From an uncultured Mycoplasmatota bacterium (GTDB lineage Bacteria > Bacillota_I > Bacilli_A > RF39 > UBA660), in contig USIB01000003.1 of NCBI GenBank assembly GCA_900554615.1, positions 1-44,137 on the forward strand: a stretch of 44,137 bases of DNA. Direction: 5' to 3'. The notes beneath the pieces are model-generated. The model saw nothing but the letters and a program-made list of their open reading frames with translations. It was not told where the DNA came from and made no database searches. This document shows positions 14,473 through 22,572 of this stretch, piece by piece (the stretch's first letter is position 1; every line of letters starts with the position of its first letter). The position numbers and the translations under genes are program-made.

Positions 14473-16995
14473 ATGACAGAGAGACTCAAAAACATTTTAG
14501 ATGAAATAAGAAGTGGAAAAAGGACTAATGTATATGGATTAAAACTAACAAAGGAAGACCTTTTGTCGAAAGATAGTAATGGTATTTATTTTTTGGAATA
14601 CTTAATAAATAATAAAATCTCATTATATAGTTTATCCGATGTAATGAAAAATGATGCTGAGATTATTTACATACTTTGCAAAAATGAGGCAGATTTATAT
14701 GTAGTTAAGCCAGATGAGAATACACTATTTTCTAAAGTTAATGATAAGAGAGTTATTGATTATATATTGGAAGCAGATAAGTTGAATCGTAATATAGTTA
14801 GTGCTGTAAAAGAAAATATGGAAATAATTGATTTATTAATTTTTGCTAATAAGTATTTCTACTTAGGATATATAAGTCAAGAGATTATTAATAAATTGGC
14901 ATTTAAAGATGAAAAAGGTTCTTACTATATTGAAAGATATTTGATTAGTGAATATGCAGTGAAGGAATTAGTTCCCCTTATAAATAATCCGAATATATTA
15001 CTAGAAATATGTGATAAACATAATAATTATGATTTATTAAAATATGCAAATAAGAATGTTCTTATGGCTAATTATAATCAAAATAATGCTATATTGGATT
15101 TTCTAATAAATGAAAAGAATATTACACCAAGTGTTTTAAATAATATTCCAAATGATATTAATTTTATTGATTTTCTTGAAAGAAAAAATCTATATGAATA
15201 TTTACAAAATGCGAGTGAGGAGATTCTCCTACTGGAAACTAAGCCTAATAAAACATTACTAGAAACTCTTATAGAAAAAAATTATAATCCTCATCTTAAT
15301 TATATATATAAAGAGGAGACTATTGTTATTTTGTATAGGTTAAAGAGATTGGACTTAATACAAAAGGTTGAAAATCAGATTATGCTTAAACCAGTAGCAG
15401 AATTATTTAATAATCGAGAACTTGGAAATAAGACTTTTTTAGAATATATGATAGATAATAATTATAATCTTAATTTATCATATAATAGAGATAAGAATAT
15501 AATAAGGATATTATATCAAAAGCAAAGGCCTGATTTATTAATAGAGGCAGATACTACTGCATTACTAGAAAAAATTGAAGAATCTAGTGATTATACATAT
15601 TTTGATTATATTTTGGAATGTATTAAGGAAGGTAAAGTAAGAAAAAATATTAATAAAAAGCAATACACCATTAATGATATTAATAGTCTTGTTAAATATT
15701 ACTTTATAATATCGAATCATGATATGATGAACTATGCAAATGAATTAACTAAGAAAGATTTATTAAGAAAAATAAATGGGATGACTCTTTTAGACGGAAT
15801 GTTGACTGCTGATGACAATTTAACTATTAATAAAATTATTCCTAAAAAAGTTAAGCAAGACCCTGAAATAGCGGTTATTCTAAAGGCACATGGACTTGAG
15901 CAGGAAGATGTTGATATTGGTAAGAATGATGATGACTACACTACTGATTATATAAATACTACTAATAAAAAATTGGGTATTGGTCCTTTATTTCAAGAGG
16001 GAGAACTTCGCTTAAGAGAACTAGAAAAATTATTTTTATCTGATGGTAGAAGTGATAAGGATTTAATTTTTGGATTAATTAGTGGTTATAGAAATGCCCT
16101 ATTTGTAAATTATAATGCTACTATTGAAGAGGTTAAAAAACTAGTTGAAATTAAAAGGCAGAATATGAATAGGTTCTGCTATATAAAGGAAAAAGAAAGT
16201 GGTTTCTTTAAGCCAGTTACTTGGGCTATTCATTGTGAAAATGCTACTGTTGATGTTTTGCTACATGAAACAGGACATGCCCTACACTATTATCTTGCTG
16301 AAAATAAAGTTCCAGATAATTATACTGAAATTGTTGAAAGAGCTAGAAATAATCCTGAAATGCTGGTTAAAGTAGAACTACTTGCTAATAAGTATAAAGA
16401 AATTATGGATAAAGTTAAAATATCTGTCGAGAAAAAATACCAAGAGCAATTTGAGAACTACTATACTGAAGAAAAAAGAATGGAAATATATAATATATTA
16501 ATGAAATCTAAAGATGAAAAAAAAGAAGAATATAAAAAACTTGGTATTCCCGATGAACAATTAGATACTATTTTAGAAGGAACATATACGGTGGGTGAAT
16601 ATATAAATCACCAAAAAAGAATATTTATTAAAAAAAATGTTACTGCCATTATGGATAATGAATTTAATAGCATTGCCGCTATTTGCGATATATTAGATGC
16701 TATATATGAAGGTAAACTACATAATAGTGAATTAAAAAGTATGAAAGGTGATAATATTAAAGGAACTGCTGGTCATGGAATTAATTATTACTTTGATACA
16801 AATCATGGATTTGATGAAATGATTGCTAATTTTGTGACATTGTCAAAAAGTAATAATGCTGATGAAATGTTGAACTTATTGAAGTCAATAGTTGGTGAGG
16901 AAGTATATAATATGATAAGTGACTTCTACTACCAAAACATTATTCAGGTAAATAATGAAGAATTAAATGTAAATAAAGGATATGGAGGTAAATAA
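14473..16995 (+). CDS. Large zinc metallopeptidase-like protein with N-terminal helical repeats
   Basis: 840 residues, not assigned to a named family. Residues about 1-470 hold degenerate repeats with a core like FLEYLINN / LLETLIEKNYNPHLNYIY / FLEYMIDNNYNLNLSYN, each followed by an IIRILYQ-type helix and an R-x-DL turn, suggestive of an ankyrin-like solenoid for protein binding. The C-terminal part has a metallopeptidase motif HETGH at 598-602, and GFDEMIANF (Glu782) may give the third zinc ligand. No signal peptide or membrane helix is seen. The stop overlaps the start of a small gene at 16995, which may be a partner or inhibitor. Confidence 0.6.
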   Translation: MTERLKNILDEIRSGKRTNVYGLKLTKEDLLSKDSNGIYFLEYLINNKISLYSLSDVMKNDAEIIYILCKNEADLYVVKPDENTLFSKVNDKRVIDYILEADKLNRNIVSAVKENMEIIDLLIFANKYFYLGYISQEIINKLAFKDEKGSYYIERYLISEYAVKELVPLINNPNILLEICDKHNNYDLLKYANKNVLMANYNQNNAILDFLINEKNITPSVLNNIPNDINFIDFLERKNLYEYLQNASEEILLLETKPNKTLLETLIEKNYNPHLNYIYKEETIVILYRLKRLDLIQKVENQIMLKPVAELFNNRELGNKTFLEYMIDNNYNLNLSYNRDKNIIRILYQKQRPDLLIEADTTALLEKIEESSDYTYFDYILECIKEGKVRKNINKKQYTINDINSLVKYYFIISNHDMMNYANELTKKDLLRKINGMTLLDGMLTADDNLTINKIIPKKVKQDPEIAVILKAHGLEQEDVDIGKNDDDYTTDYINTTNKKLGIGPLFQEGELRLRELEKLFLSDGRSDKDLIFGLISGYRNALFVNYNATIEEVKKLVEIKRQNMNRFCYIKEKESGFFKPVTWAIHCENATVDVLLHETGHALHYYLAENKVPDNYTEIVERARNNPEMLVKVELLANKYKEIMDKVKISVEKKYQEQFENYYTEEKRMEIYNILMKSKDEKKEEYKKLGIPDEQLDTILEGTYTVGEYINHQKRIFIKKNVTAIMDNEFNSIAAICDILDAIYEGKLHNSELKSMKGDNIKGTAGHGINYYFDTNHGFDEMIANFVTLSKSNNADEMLNLLKSIVGEEVYNMISDFYYQNIIQVNNEELNVNKGYGGK

Positions 16996-17255
16996 TGAAT
17001 AATATGGAATTAAATGATAAAGATGATAAATTATTTGAATTATATACATTAGCAGAACTTGCTTATCAAAATCACTTTAGAAATATTGTTAAAGATGAGG
17101 ATTTATTTCCTCCTAAATGGTATGAAAAAAATAATTATCGTAAAAAAATTGAAATTATTACAGAGGCAATTAAAACTAATACTTTAATAGTTAACACTGA
17201 GGCTTACTTAGATTTTATTAGTTGCTTTGAAAGAAAAAGAGCAAAGGATATATAG
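16995..17255 (+). CDS. Small partner of the 840-residue metallopeptidase-like protein, unknown
   Basis: 86 residues, charged and mostly helical, with aromatic clusters (LAELAYQNHFRNIV, LFPPKWYEKNNYRKK). No family is recognised. The ATG shares one base with the stop of the large metallopeptidase gene and GGAGG is upstream, so the two are translationally coupled. Coupling and small size make a binding partner, adaptor or inhibitor plausible, without proof. Confidence 0.6.
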   Translation: MNNMELNDKDDKLFELYTLAELAYQNHFRNIVKDEDLFPPKWYEKNNYRKKIEIITEAIKTNTLIVNTEAYLDFISCFERKRAKDI

Positions 17256-17271
17256 TCTACTTTGTAATATA

Positions 17272-17300
17272 AAAATGAATCATCTATTTTGATTCATTTT
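17272..17300. terminator. Bidirectional terminator between metallopeptidase operon and yafQ
   Basis: AAAATGAATCA pairs with TGATTCATTTT around a 7-base loop and is followed by a T-rich run on the plus strand. The opposite strand has an A/T arm adequate for the yafQ transcript. Confidence 0.8.
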
Positions 17301-17305
17301 ATTTT

Positions 17306-17593
17306 TTATATGTTAAAAAGTTCACTATGGCTTCCTGTATCAATTAAAATTAATATTAGTTTTTCATTATCACGCCTATAAATCAGAAGCCAATCAGGTG
17401 TAATATGACATTCTCTACAATTTTTATAATATTTATCATCAATTAATTGATGGTCTTTATATTTATAATCCAATTTTTTTCCTTCTGCTAGTAAGTTAAT
17501 AACCTCATGTATTTTTTCTAAGTCTTTGTTTTGTTTTTTTATTTTTTTGTAAGATTTTTTAAAACTGCTCATTATTTCTATTGTATACTTCAT
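17306..17593 (-). CDS. yafQ: YafQ-type mRNA interferase toxin
   Basis: 95 residues starting MKYTIEIMSSFKKSYKKIKK, with a DHQLIDDKYYKNCRECHITPDWLLIYR core, the classical YafQ/RelE signature: lysine-rich N-terminal helices, then R-E-C-H-I-x-P-D-W-L-L-I-Y. The catalytic histidines and acidic residues of YafQ are represented in the DHQL and CHITPDW segments. It lies 3 bases after its antitoxin gene. YafQ cuts mRNA in the ribosome. Confidence 0.93.
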   Translation of the reverse strand: MKYTIEIMSSFKKSYKKIKKQNKDLEKIHEVINLLAEGKKLDYKYKDHQLIDDKYYKNCRECHITPDWLLIYRRDNEKLILILIDTGSHSELFNI

Positions 17594-17596
17594 ATC

Positions 17597-17893
17597 TTAT
17601 TCCTCGTTTAATGCTTTGATTACTTCTTCCATACTATGATATTCTTTTAACTTAATTCTACCACTATCTACGTCGGATAATTCATTTAAGGCTTCCTTTA
17701 ATTGCTTACTTGGTTCTTTAGATTGCATACTAATTGTAAATGGTATTTGTTGTTCTCTAACACATTGTGTTAAAAACATATTTATAGCAACACTGGTATT
17801 CATTCCTAAGTTTCTAAACAATTCATCAGCCTGTTTTTTTAATCCCTTATCTACTCTAAAACTCATATTAATTGCATTAGATATATTTTCCAT
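17597..17893 (-). CDS. dinJ: DinJ/RelB-type antitoxin
   Basis: 98 residues. The N-terminal ribbon-helix-helix MENISNAINMSFRVDKGLKK...FRNLGMNTSVAINMFL binds DNA and autoregulates the operon; the C-terminal acidic tail neutralises the toxin. The start was placed at 17893 because AGAGGT lies 7 bases upstream. A strong promoter sits at 17921-17949. Gene order antitoxin-toxin is standard for dinJ-yafQ. Confidence 0.92.
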   Translation of the reverse strand: MENISNAINMSFRVDKGLKKQADELFRNLGMNTSVAINMFLTQCVREQQIPFTISMQSKEPSKQLKEALNELSDVDSGRIKLKEYHSMEEVIKALNEE

Positions 17894-17920
17894 TAAAATT
17901 ACCTCTCTTCCCATATGAAT

Positions 17921-17949
17921 ATATTAACACATTGTATATTTGTTGTCAA
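17921..17949 (-). promoter_or_regulatory. dinJ-yafQ promoter
   Basis: On the minus strand TTGACA (17944-17949) and TAATAT (17921-17926) are 17 bases apart. AT-rich dyads around it (ATATGAATATATT) may be the DinJ operator, which is inference. Confidence 0.75.
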
Positions 17950-18045
17950 TATAATATTAATATATTTTCAATAATATTATATGTATTTTCTTGATTTTTA
18001 TGTACTCTAATATAATACTATATTAATATTTAATATTTAACTACA

Positions 18046-18059
18046 TATAATCTATTATG
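18046..18059 (+). promoter_or_regulatory. Extended AT promoter box directly before a start codon
   Basis: TATAAT (18046-18051) lies only five bases before the ATG at 18057, and no ribosome site is visible. If this box is used, transcription would begin at or within the start codon, giving a leaderless message. No good -35 box is seen 17 bases upstream. Confidence 0.35.
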
Positions 18060-19352
18060 AAAAATAAGTTTATAAAGTCTACTATTATATTAATTATAGG
18101 CGGGTTAATTACAAAGATTCTTGGTATGGTAATAAAAGTTGTTCTTACTAGAACTATAGGTACTGAAGGTATTAGTGAATATATGCTTATCTTACCTACT
18201 TTTAATCTATTTATTACTTTATGTAATTTAGGTGTACCTATTGCTATTACTAAACTTGTATCGGAAAAGAAAAAGAGTAGTAAAAAAATAGTAATACCTA
18301 CTACTATATTGATATTATTATATGATTTGTTTTTAATATTTTTAATATTGGTTTCTGCTAAATACTTGTCAAGTAATCTCTTACATAGGGAAAGTACTTA
18401 TTATCCGATAATAGCAATTGGGGCAACGCTTCCTTTTATAGCAGTATCAAGTATTATTAAGGGATATTTCTTTGGTAAAGAGAAGGTATTTCCTATTACA
18501 TTATCTAATATTATAGAACAAATAGCCAGATTAGTTCTTACTGTTTTAGTGGTATCTAAAATGTTAAAATACTCTTTAGTAGCGGCTGTTACTTCGGTAG
18601 TATTAATTAATATATTAAGTGAAGGGGCTTCTATTGTTATTTTATTGTTCTTTTTACCCAAGGATAATATAACTAAAGAGGACTTTCATAGGGATAACAA
18701 AATAATAAAAGAAATACTTGGTATATCTATTCCTAATACTATGTCTAGATTAATTGGGTCTGTTACTTATTTCTTAGAGCCTATTATATTAACTAATATA
18801 TTAAAAAAGGTGGGATATACATCTGACTATATAACTACATCTTATGGAATAATTAATGGTTATGTATACCCTCTTCTACTCTTACCTTCATTCTTTACTT
18901 TGGCTATATCATCCGCTATTCTGCCAGTAGTAGCAAATAGTTATAGTAATAAGAATTATACTTATACTAAAAAGAAAATTAGAGAGGCTTTATTTTTTTC
19001 ATTACTTATAGGTATACCTGTCACATTAATATTTATCTTTATTCCTAGTATTCCTTTAAAACTAGTTTATAATACTTCTCTTGGTTTAGAATATATAAGT
19101 ATCACGGCTCCATTCTTTTTACTTCATTATATTCAAGCCCCACTTACTAGTAGTTTAAATGGTATGGGGTATTCAAAGACCGCTATGAGGGGAACTCTGT
19201 ATGGTGGAATAATAAAATTAATAAGTTTAGTTATCTTTAGTTTTCTTAAGATTGGTTTATGGGGACTAATAATATCTAGTATCTTAAATATAGTGGTAGT
19301 TACTGTTCATCATATTTATTATGTAAGAAAATACTTAAAAGAAAAGAAATAG
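18057..19352 (+). CDS. spoVB: Stage V sporulation protein B-type flippase
   Basis: 431 residues with about 12-14 membrane helices. STIILIIGGLITKILGMVIK, then the LVSEKKKS loop and IIKGYFFGKEKVFPITLSNI, follow the SpoVB/YtgP/MurJ-like pattern of the MOP superfamily. SpoVB is needed for spore cortex peptidoglycan and probably moves a lipid-linked precursor. The start cannot be moved without losing the first helix. It is slightly shorter than Bacillus SpoVB (about 520), so a sister paralogue is possible. Confidence 0.78.
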   Translation: MKNKFIKSTIILIIGGLITKILGMVIKVVLTRTIGTEGISEYMLILPTFNLFITLCNLGVPIAITKLVSEKKKSSKKIVIPTTILILLYDLFLIFLILVSAKYLSSNLLHRESTYYPIIAIGATLPFIAVSSIIKGYFFGKEKVFPITLSNIIEQIARLVLTVLVVSKMLKYSLVAAVTSVVLINILSEGASIVILLFFLPKDNITKEDFHRDNKIIKEILGISIPNTMSRLIGSVTYFLEPIILTNILKKVGYTSDYITTSYGIINGYVYPLLLLPSFFTLAISSAILPVVANSYSNKNYTYTKKKIREALFFSLLIGIPVTLIFIFIPSIPLKLVYNTSLGLEYISITAPFFLLHYIQAPLTSSLNGMGYSKTAMRGTLYGGIIKLISLVIFSFLKIGLWGLIISSILNIVVVTVHHIYYVRKYLKEKK

Positions 19353-19367
19353 ACTTATCTATTCCTT
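19344..19367. terminator. Possible terminator between spoVB-type gene and M3-like peptidase
   Basis: AAGAAATAGA can pair with TCTATTCCTT (one G-U pair) around a short loop across the two convergent stop codons. The minus strand continues T-rich after the stem; the plus strand has a poor tail. Confidence 0.45.
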
Positions 19368-20482
19368 AATATCTTTCTTAGTAACTTACCACTTTTTATT
19401 TCTTCATAATTGATACCAATATTTTTAAATGCTTCTAATGAAGAATCGTTCGGATATACTAGAAAACTTTTTTTAAGTTCATTTTTAAAATATTCTTTAT
19501 CTTCTTTGTATTTTTCATACATATGAATAGCAAATAAGTAACCTATGCCATAAATATATATATTTCTATAATCTAATCCATATTTATAACTTAACATATT
19601 ATAAAAATTAACTTTATCTATTATATAATCAGCATATTTACTAATGTTTTCTTCCTTTATATATACATAACCATCAACTGAATTGATATTTTTCTTCATA
19701 CTAATTAAATTAATATAAAAATTATGTATAAATAATTTCATATAGTATTCATTTAAAACTAAATTAACACTATTTTCAAATATTTTATTATCTTCTAAAT
19801 ATCTTAAAAAAGCATACTCAAAAAATGTAGAAGATACTTCACAATAGATAGAAGACATAGAGTCTCTTCTAAAAGTAATGTTATCTTGTGAATATAGGTG
19901 CTCTATTTCAAATAGATGGCCACACTCGTGAGCAAGAGTAGACATAAATGATAAATTATAGATATCACTATCATTATTTATTACTATTACACTATCCTTT
20001 ATGGATTCGAATGGTAAAACATAACCATAATAATTTATTTGTGTTTCTATTATTTTACCTTCTTTTCCTTTATTACTTAGTTTTAAGTATATATCATTAT
20101 CAAAATCTTTTAAAAAGGACATTAATATATCTATCATTTCATTATAATTTAATTTTGGTAATTTTTTATAATAATCTTTATATAAAGAATAATCTTCAGA
20201 TATAAAACTATTTATAACTGATTTTGATAGTTCTAAGAAGTATTTCTTATCTCTATTTAATATATTTATAAAATTATCATCTGTAGGTATTAAATCTTCA
20301 TTTATATTCCATTTATATTTTGGTTCTTTTTCAAATAGTTCATCGAATAAACAAACATAGGCATATAAATCATATACTATTCTTTTTTGTTTAGACATTG
20401 TTCCTGCTTTTAAATATTCATTATTTAGTTTATCTCCTATCGAGGTAATTGTTTTTGTTATTTCTTTTTCTGTATCTGTCAT
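19355..20482 (-). CDS. M3-like (oligoendopeptidase F-type) metallopeptidase, short form
   Basis: 375 residues. STLAHECGHLFEIEH carries the zinc motif HECGH at 185-189, and SSIYCEVSSTFFEYAFLR supplies the third ligand Glu215, 26 residues on, as in the M3 family (compare EVPSQFMEYF). Full PepF proteins have about 560-600 residues; here the N-terminal domain is much reduced, so it is a minimal variant. The cytoplasmic role would be cutting short peptides. GGAGG precedes the start. It is a single gene, convergent with the spoVB-type gene. Confidence 0.75.
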   Translation of the reverse strand: MTDTEKEITKTITSIGDKLNNEYLKAGTMSKQKRIVYDLYAYVCLFDELFEKEPKYKWNINEDLIPTDDNFINILNRDKKYFLELSKSVINSFISEDYSLYKDYYKKLPKLNYNEMIDILMSFLKDFDNDIYLKLSNKGKEGKIIETQINYYGYVLPFESIKDSVIVINNDSDIYNLSFMSTLAHECGHLFEIEHLYSQDNITFRRDSMSSIYCEVSSTFFEYAFLRYLEDNKIFENSVNLVLNEYYMKLFIHNFYINLISMKKNINSVDGYVYIKEENISKYADYIIDKVNFYNMLSYKYGLDYRNIYIYGIGYLFAIHMYEKYKEDKEYFKNELKKSFLVYPNDSSLEAFKNIGINYEEIKSGKLLRKILRNR

Positions 20483-20549
20483 AATACCCTCCTTAACTTA
20501 AGTATAACATATATATTCACTATTTAAACAAATTATACGAATAGTTAAC

Positions 20550-20636
20550 TATATTTAAGATGAATCTGTAGTCTCATCTTGTTATGAATGCCTACTATAG
20601 TCTATTCATAAATAGTTATAATAGTATCTATTTGGG
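20550..20636 (-). repeat. Tandem-hairpin element C
   Basis: On the minus strand AAATAGATACTATTATAAC is followed by hairpin 1, TTATGAAT pairing with ATTCATAA (20582-20611), capped AGACTATAGTAGGC. After TAAC comes hairpin 2, AAGATGA pairing with TCATCTT (20557-20580), capped GACTACAGAT. It lies upstream of the M3-like peptidase gene and next to the plus-strand candidate RNA at 20681. Hairpin 2 has the most divergent cap of the family. Confidence 0.65.
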
Positions 20637-20680
20637 TGGAATACTTTTTTTATATCAATTATATTTACTATAATCATATT

Positions 20681-20800
20681 GTTTGTGAGGAAGACAATGC
20701 TTTGGCTTACTCACACCACGGAAGACTTATTTTATATAAGGCTGAAGTGGCAAAAAAAGAAAGAATTAGGCACACCAATTCTTTTCTCTTTTTAATTTAT
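20681..20800 (+). ncRNA. Candidate small RNA with two capped hairpins (element E)
   Basis: After a TATAAT box (20669-20674), hairpin 1 has GTGAG pairing with CTCAC (20685-20714) and hairpin 2 has CCAC pairing with GTGG (20716-20750). Inside each, AGAC...GGCT closes the tip, with inner stems CAA/TTG and CTTAT/ATAAG, the same A.G-capped tip as elements A-D. An A-rich stretch follows, then the stem that also ends mltG (20760-20784), whose plus-strand side runs into CTTTTCTCTTTTT. It could be an independent RNA of about 110 bases. No -35 box is convincing and no known RNA family is recognised. Confidence 0.45.
20760..20784. terminator. mltG terminator, usable on both strands
   Basis: AAAGAATT pairs with AATTCTTT around a 9-base loop. 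On the minus strand it covers the mltG stop and is followed by TCTTTTTTT. On the plus strand it is followed by T-rich CTCTTTTTAATTT and could end the candidate RNA at 20681. Confidence 0.8.
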
Positions 20801-21842
20801 TTATAATATTATAATGTTCAGTTTCATTTTCAGTTAAGTATACTTTACCTTTACAATCTGCTACAAAATAGTAGTATTTGTGTTTTTCAGGTTTAATAGC
20901 AGCCTCAATACTTTCAATACTTGGATTACATATAGGACCTACTGGAAGTCCTGTATTGGTACTACATCTAGTATTATATTTATTAGAACAATCATTTAAT
21001 TCATTATAAGTTAGACTCTGCGACCAATCATCTATTTTTGATGCGTAGTAGGTAGTAGCATCACTACCAAGCGTAGGATAACTACTAGAAGATAATCTGT
21101 TATAGAAGACTCCTGCTACTCCTCTTCTATCGTCTGCCTTAGCACCTTCTAGTTCAATAATTGAAGATAAGGTTATTAACTCATGAATACTAAGACTACT
21201 ACTTTCTATTTCTTTTTTATATTTAGAAAGTTTATTATCTGTTTCATCTAACATTTTACTAAATATTTCCATTACTGTAACATCTTTATTAGTAAAACGA
21301 TATGTATTAGGATATAAATATCCTTCTAATGGGTAATATATATTACTATTCTTTATGTCATCTGTTAAAAACCAATATTTGGAAATTAAACTATTAATAT
21401 ATGTCTTATCTTTTAATTTATTTAGAACATCATCATAACTATTATTTGTATTCTCACTAATTAAAGATGCAACTTTTCTAATGTTAATGCCTTCTTTAAA
21501 AGTAATAGATATTTCATTAGGATTTACATTACTTCCCTCTTCTAGGATATCAACAATATCTTTAACAGTCATATCTTCTGATAAATTATATACTCCTGCC
21601 TTTAAATTAGTTTTATTATTAAGTCTAGTATATACTTTGAATATTGTAACATTTTTAATTAGATTATTATCCTTTAATGTATTTGCAATACTATCTATAC
21701 TACCAGCATTAATTGTAATTTCTTTTAAGGTGTTATCATCTGATACTTTAGAAGTATTAACCATATAATAAGTAAAAACTGCTACTAAACCGAATACTCC
21801 TATCACAACTAGAGCCAGTATTATATTTTTTAACCTCTTCAT
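20766..21842 (-). CDS. mltG: Endolytic murein transglycosylase MltG (YceG family)
   Basis: 358 residues. A short cytoplasmic start is followed by one membrane helix (about 7-27), a LysM-like region and the catalytic YceG domain, with SSIIELEGAKADDRRGVAGV holding the catalytic Glu. GVFYNRLS, PTLGSDATTYYA, YNTRCSTNTGLPVGPICNPS and HKYYYFVAD are all characteristic. It cuts nascent peptidoglycan and helps terminate glycan strands. It is the last gene of ireB-ruvX-DUF1292-mltG, the order seen in B. subtilis yrzL-yrrK-yrzB-yrrL. Confidence 0.96.
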   Translation of the reverse strand: MKRLKNIILALVVIGVFGLVAVFTYYMVNTSKVSDDNTLKEITINAGSIDSIANTLKDNNLIKNVTIFKVYTRLNNKTNLKAGVYNLSEDMTVKDIVDILEEGSNVNPNEISITFKEGINIRKVASLISENTNNSYDDVLNKLKDKTYINSLISKYWFLTDDIKNSNIYYPLEGYLYPNTYRFTNKDVTVMEIFSKMLDETDNKLSKYKKEIESSSLSIHELITLSSIIELEGAKADDRRGVAGVFYNRLSSSSYPTLGSDATTYYASKIDDWSQSLTYNELNDCSNKYNTRCSTNTGLPVGPICNPSIESIEAAIKPEKHKYYYFVADCKGKVYLTENETEHYNIINKLKREKNWCA

Positions 21843-21854
21843 AATTCCTCCAAC

Positions 21855-21877
21855 ATAAAAAGACTAATTAGTCTCTT
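21855..21877 (-). terminator. Weak hairpin between DUF1292 and mltG genes
   Basis: The minus strand has AGACTAATTAGTCT (a 14-base palindrome) followed by TTTTTATG, directly at the DUF1292 stop and 19 bases before mltG. It may act as a partial terminator that lowers mltG expression. Confidence 0.4.
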
Positions 21878-22151
21878 CTTTATTTTTTTTATTCTCCTCG
21901 GTAATGGAGGTTATAATAGTTTCTATAATCTTCCATTCTCTTTCGGTTTCTACTGGCAATAGTTCAAGTACTTCAGCATCTGGATTAAATACTGATGCAT
22001 AAACTTTAGTATTTCCTTGTTCATCTTTTGTATTATCTGTATAAACCATATAGTTTTTCTTGGTTTCATCAGATTCAAATGTAAATAATATTTCGAATTC
22101 TATCTCTTTACCATCTTTATCTATTACTTTAAATGTATTTTCTTTATTCAT
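21864..22151 (-). CDS. DUF1292 family protein (YrzB-like)
   Basis: 95 residues, acidic, starting MNKENTFKVIDKDGKEIEFE and containing LFTFESDETKKNYMVYTDNT, then VLELLPVETEREWKIIETII. This is the DUF1292 pattern. The family has no established activity but is almost always found between ruvX and mltG. Its start overlaps the ruvX stop by 8 bases. Confidence 0.93.
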   Translation of the reverse strand: MNKENTFKVIDKDGKEIEFEILFTFESDETKKNYMVYTDNTKDEQGNTKVYASVFNPDAEVLELLPVETEREWKIIETIITSITEENKKNKEETN

Positions 22152-22572
22152 TATCGTTTTTCTCCTTATTCAAGTAGTCTTGTAAAATAATTTGTGCTGC
22201 TATACTATCTACTTTCTTTTTTCTTTTTTTTCTTGATATATCGGCTTCAATTAAAATGGAGTTAGATATTACTGAAGTTAATCTCTCATCAAATAATATG
22301 ATGGGAATATTTATTTTTTCTTCAAGTAACTCTTTATACTTTGTTGTAATTAATGCTCTCTCTCCTAAGGTATTATTCATATTTTTTGGTAGGCCAAGTA
22401 TTATTTTTGTTATATTGTAATCTTTAACTATTTCTATAATTTCAGAAATGGTACTTGAATAATCTTCATCCTTAAAAAATATTGTCTTATAAGAAGAGGC
22501 AATCGTAAGAGTTGTGTCAGACATGGCAAGTCCAACTGTCTTACTTCCTAAATCTATTCCTAAATATCTCAT
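22144..22572 (-). CDS. ruvX: Holliday junction resolvase-like protein RuvX (YqgF)
   Basis: 142 residues with the RNase H-fold motifs LGIDLGSKTVGLAMSD, KIILGLPKNMNNTLGERA and ILFDERLTSVIS, and a DSIAAQIILQDYL end. YqgF-family enzymes process Holliday junctions or 16S rRNA precursor ends. All acidic residues of the active site appear present. It overlaps ireB by four bases and the DUF1292 gene by eight, so the operon is tightly coupled. Confidence 0.96.
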   Translation of the reverse strand: MRYLGIDLGSKTVGLAMSDTTLTIASSYKTIFFKDEDYSSTISEIIEIVKDYNITKIILGLPKNMNNTLGERALITTKYKELLEEKINIPIILFDERLTSVISNSILIEADISRKKRKKKVDSIAAQIILQDYLNKEKNDNE

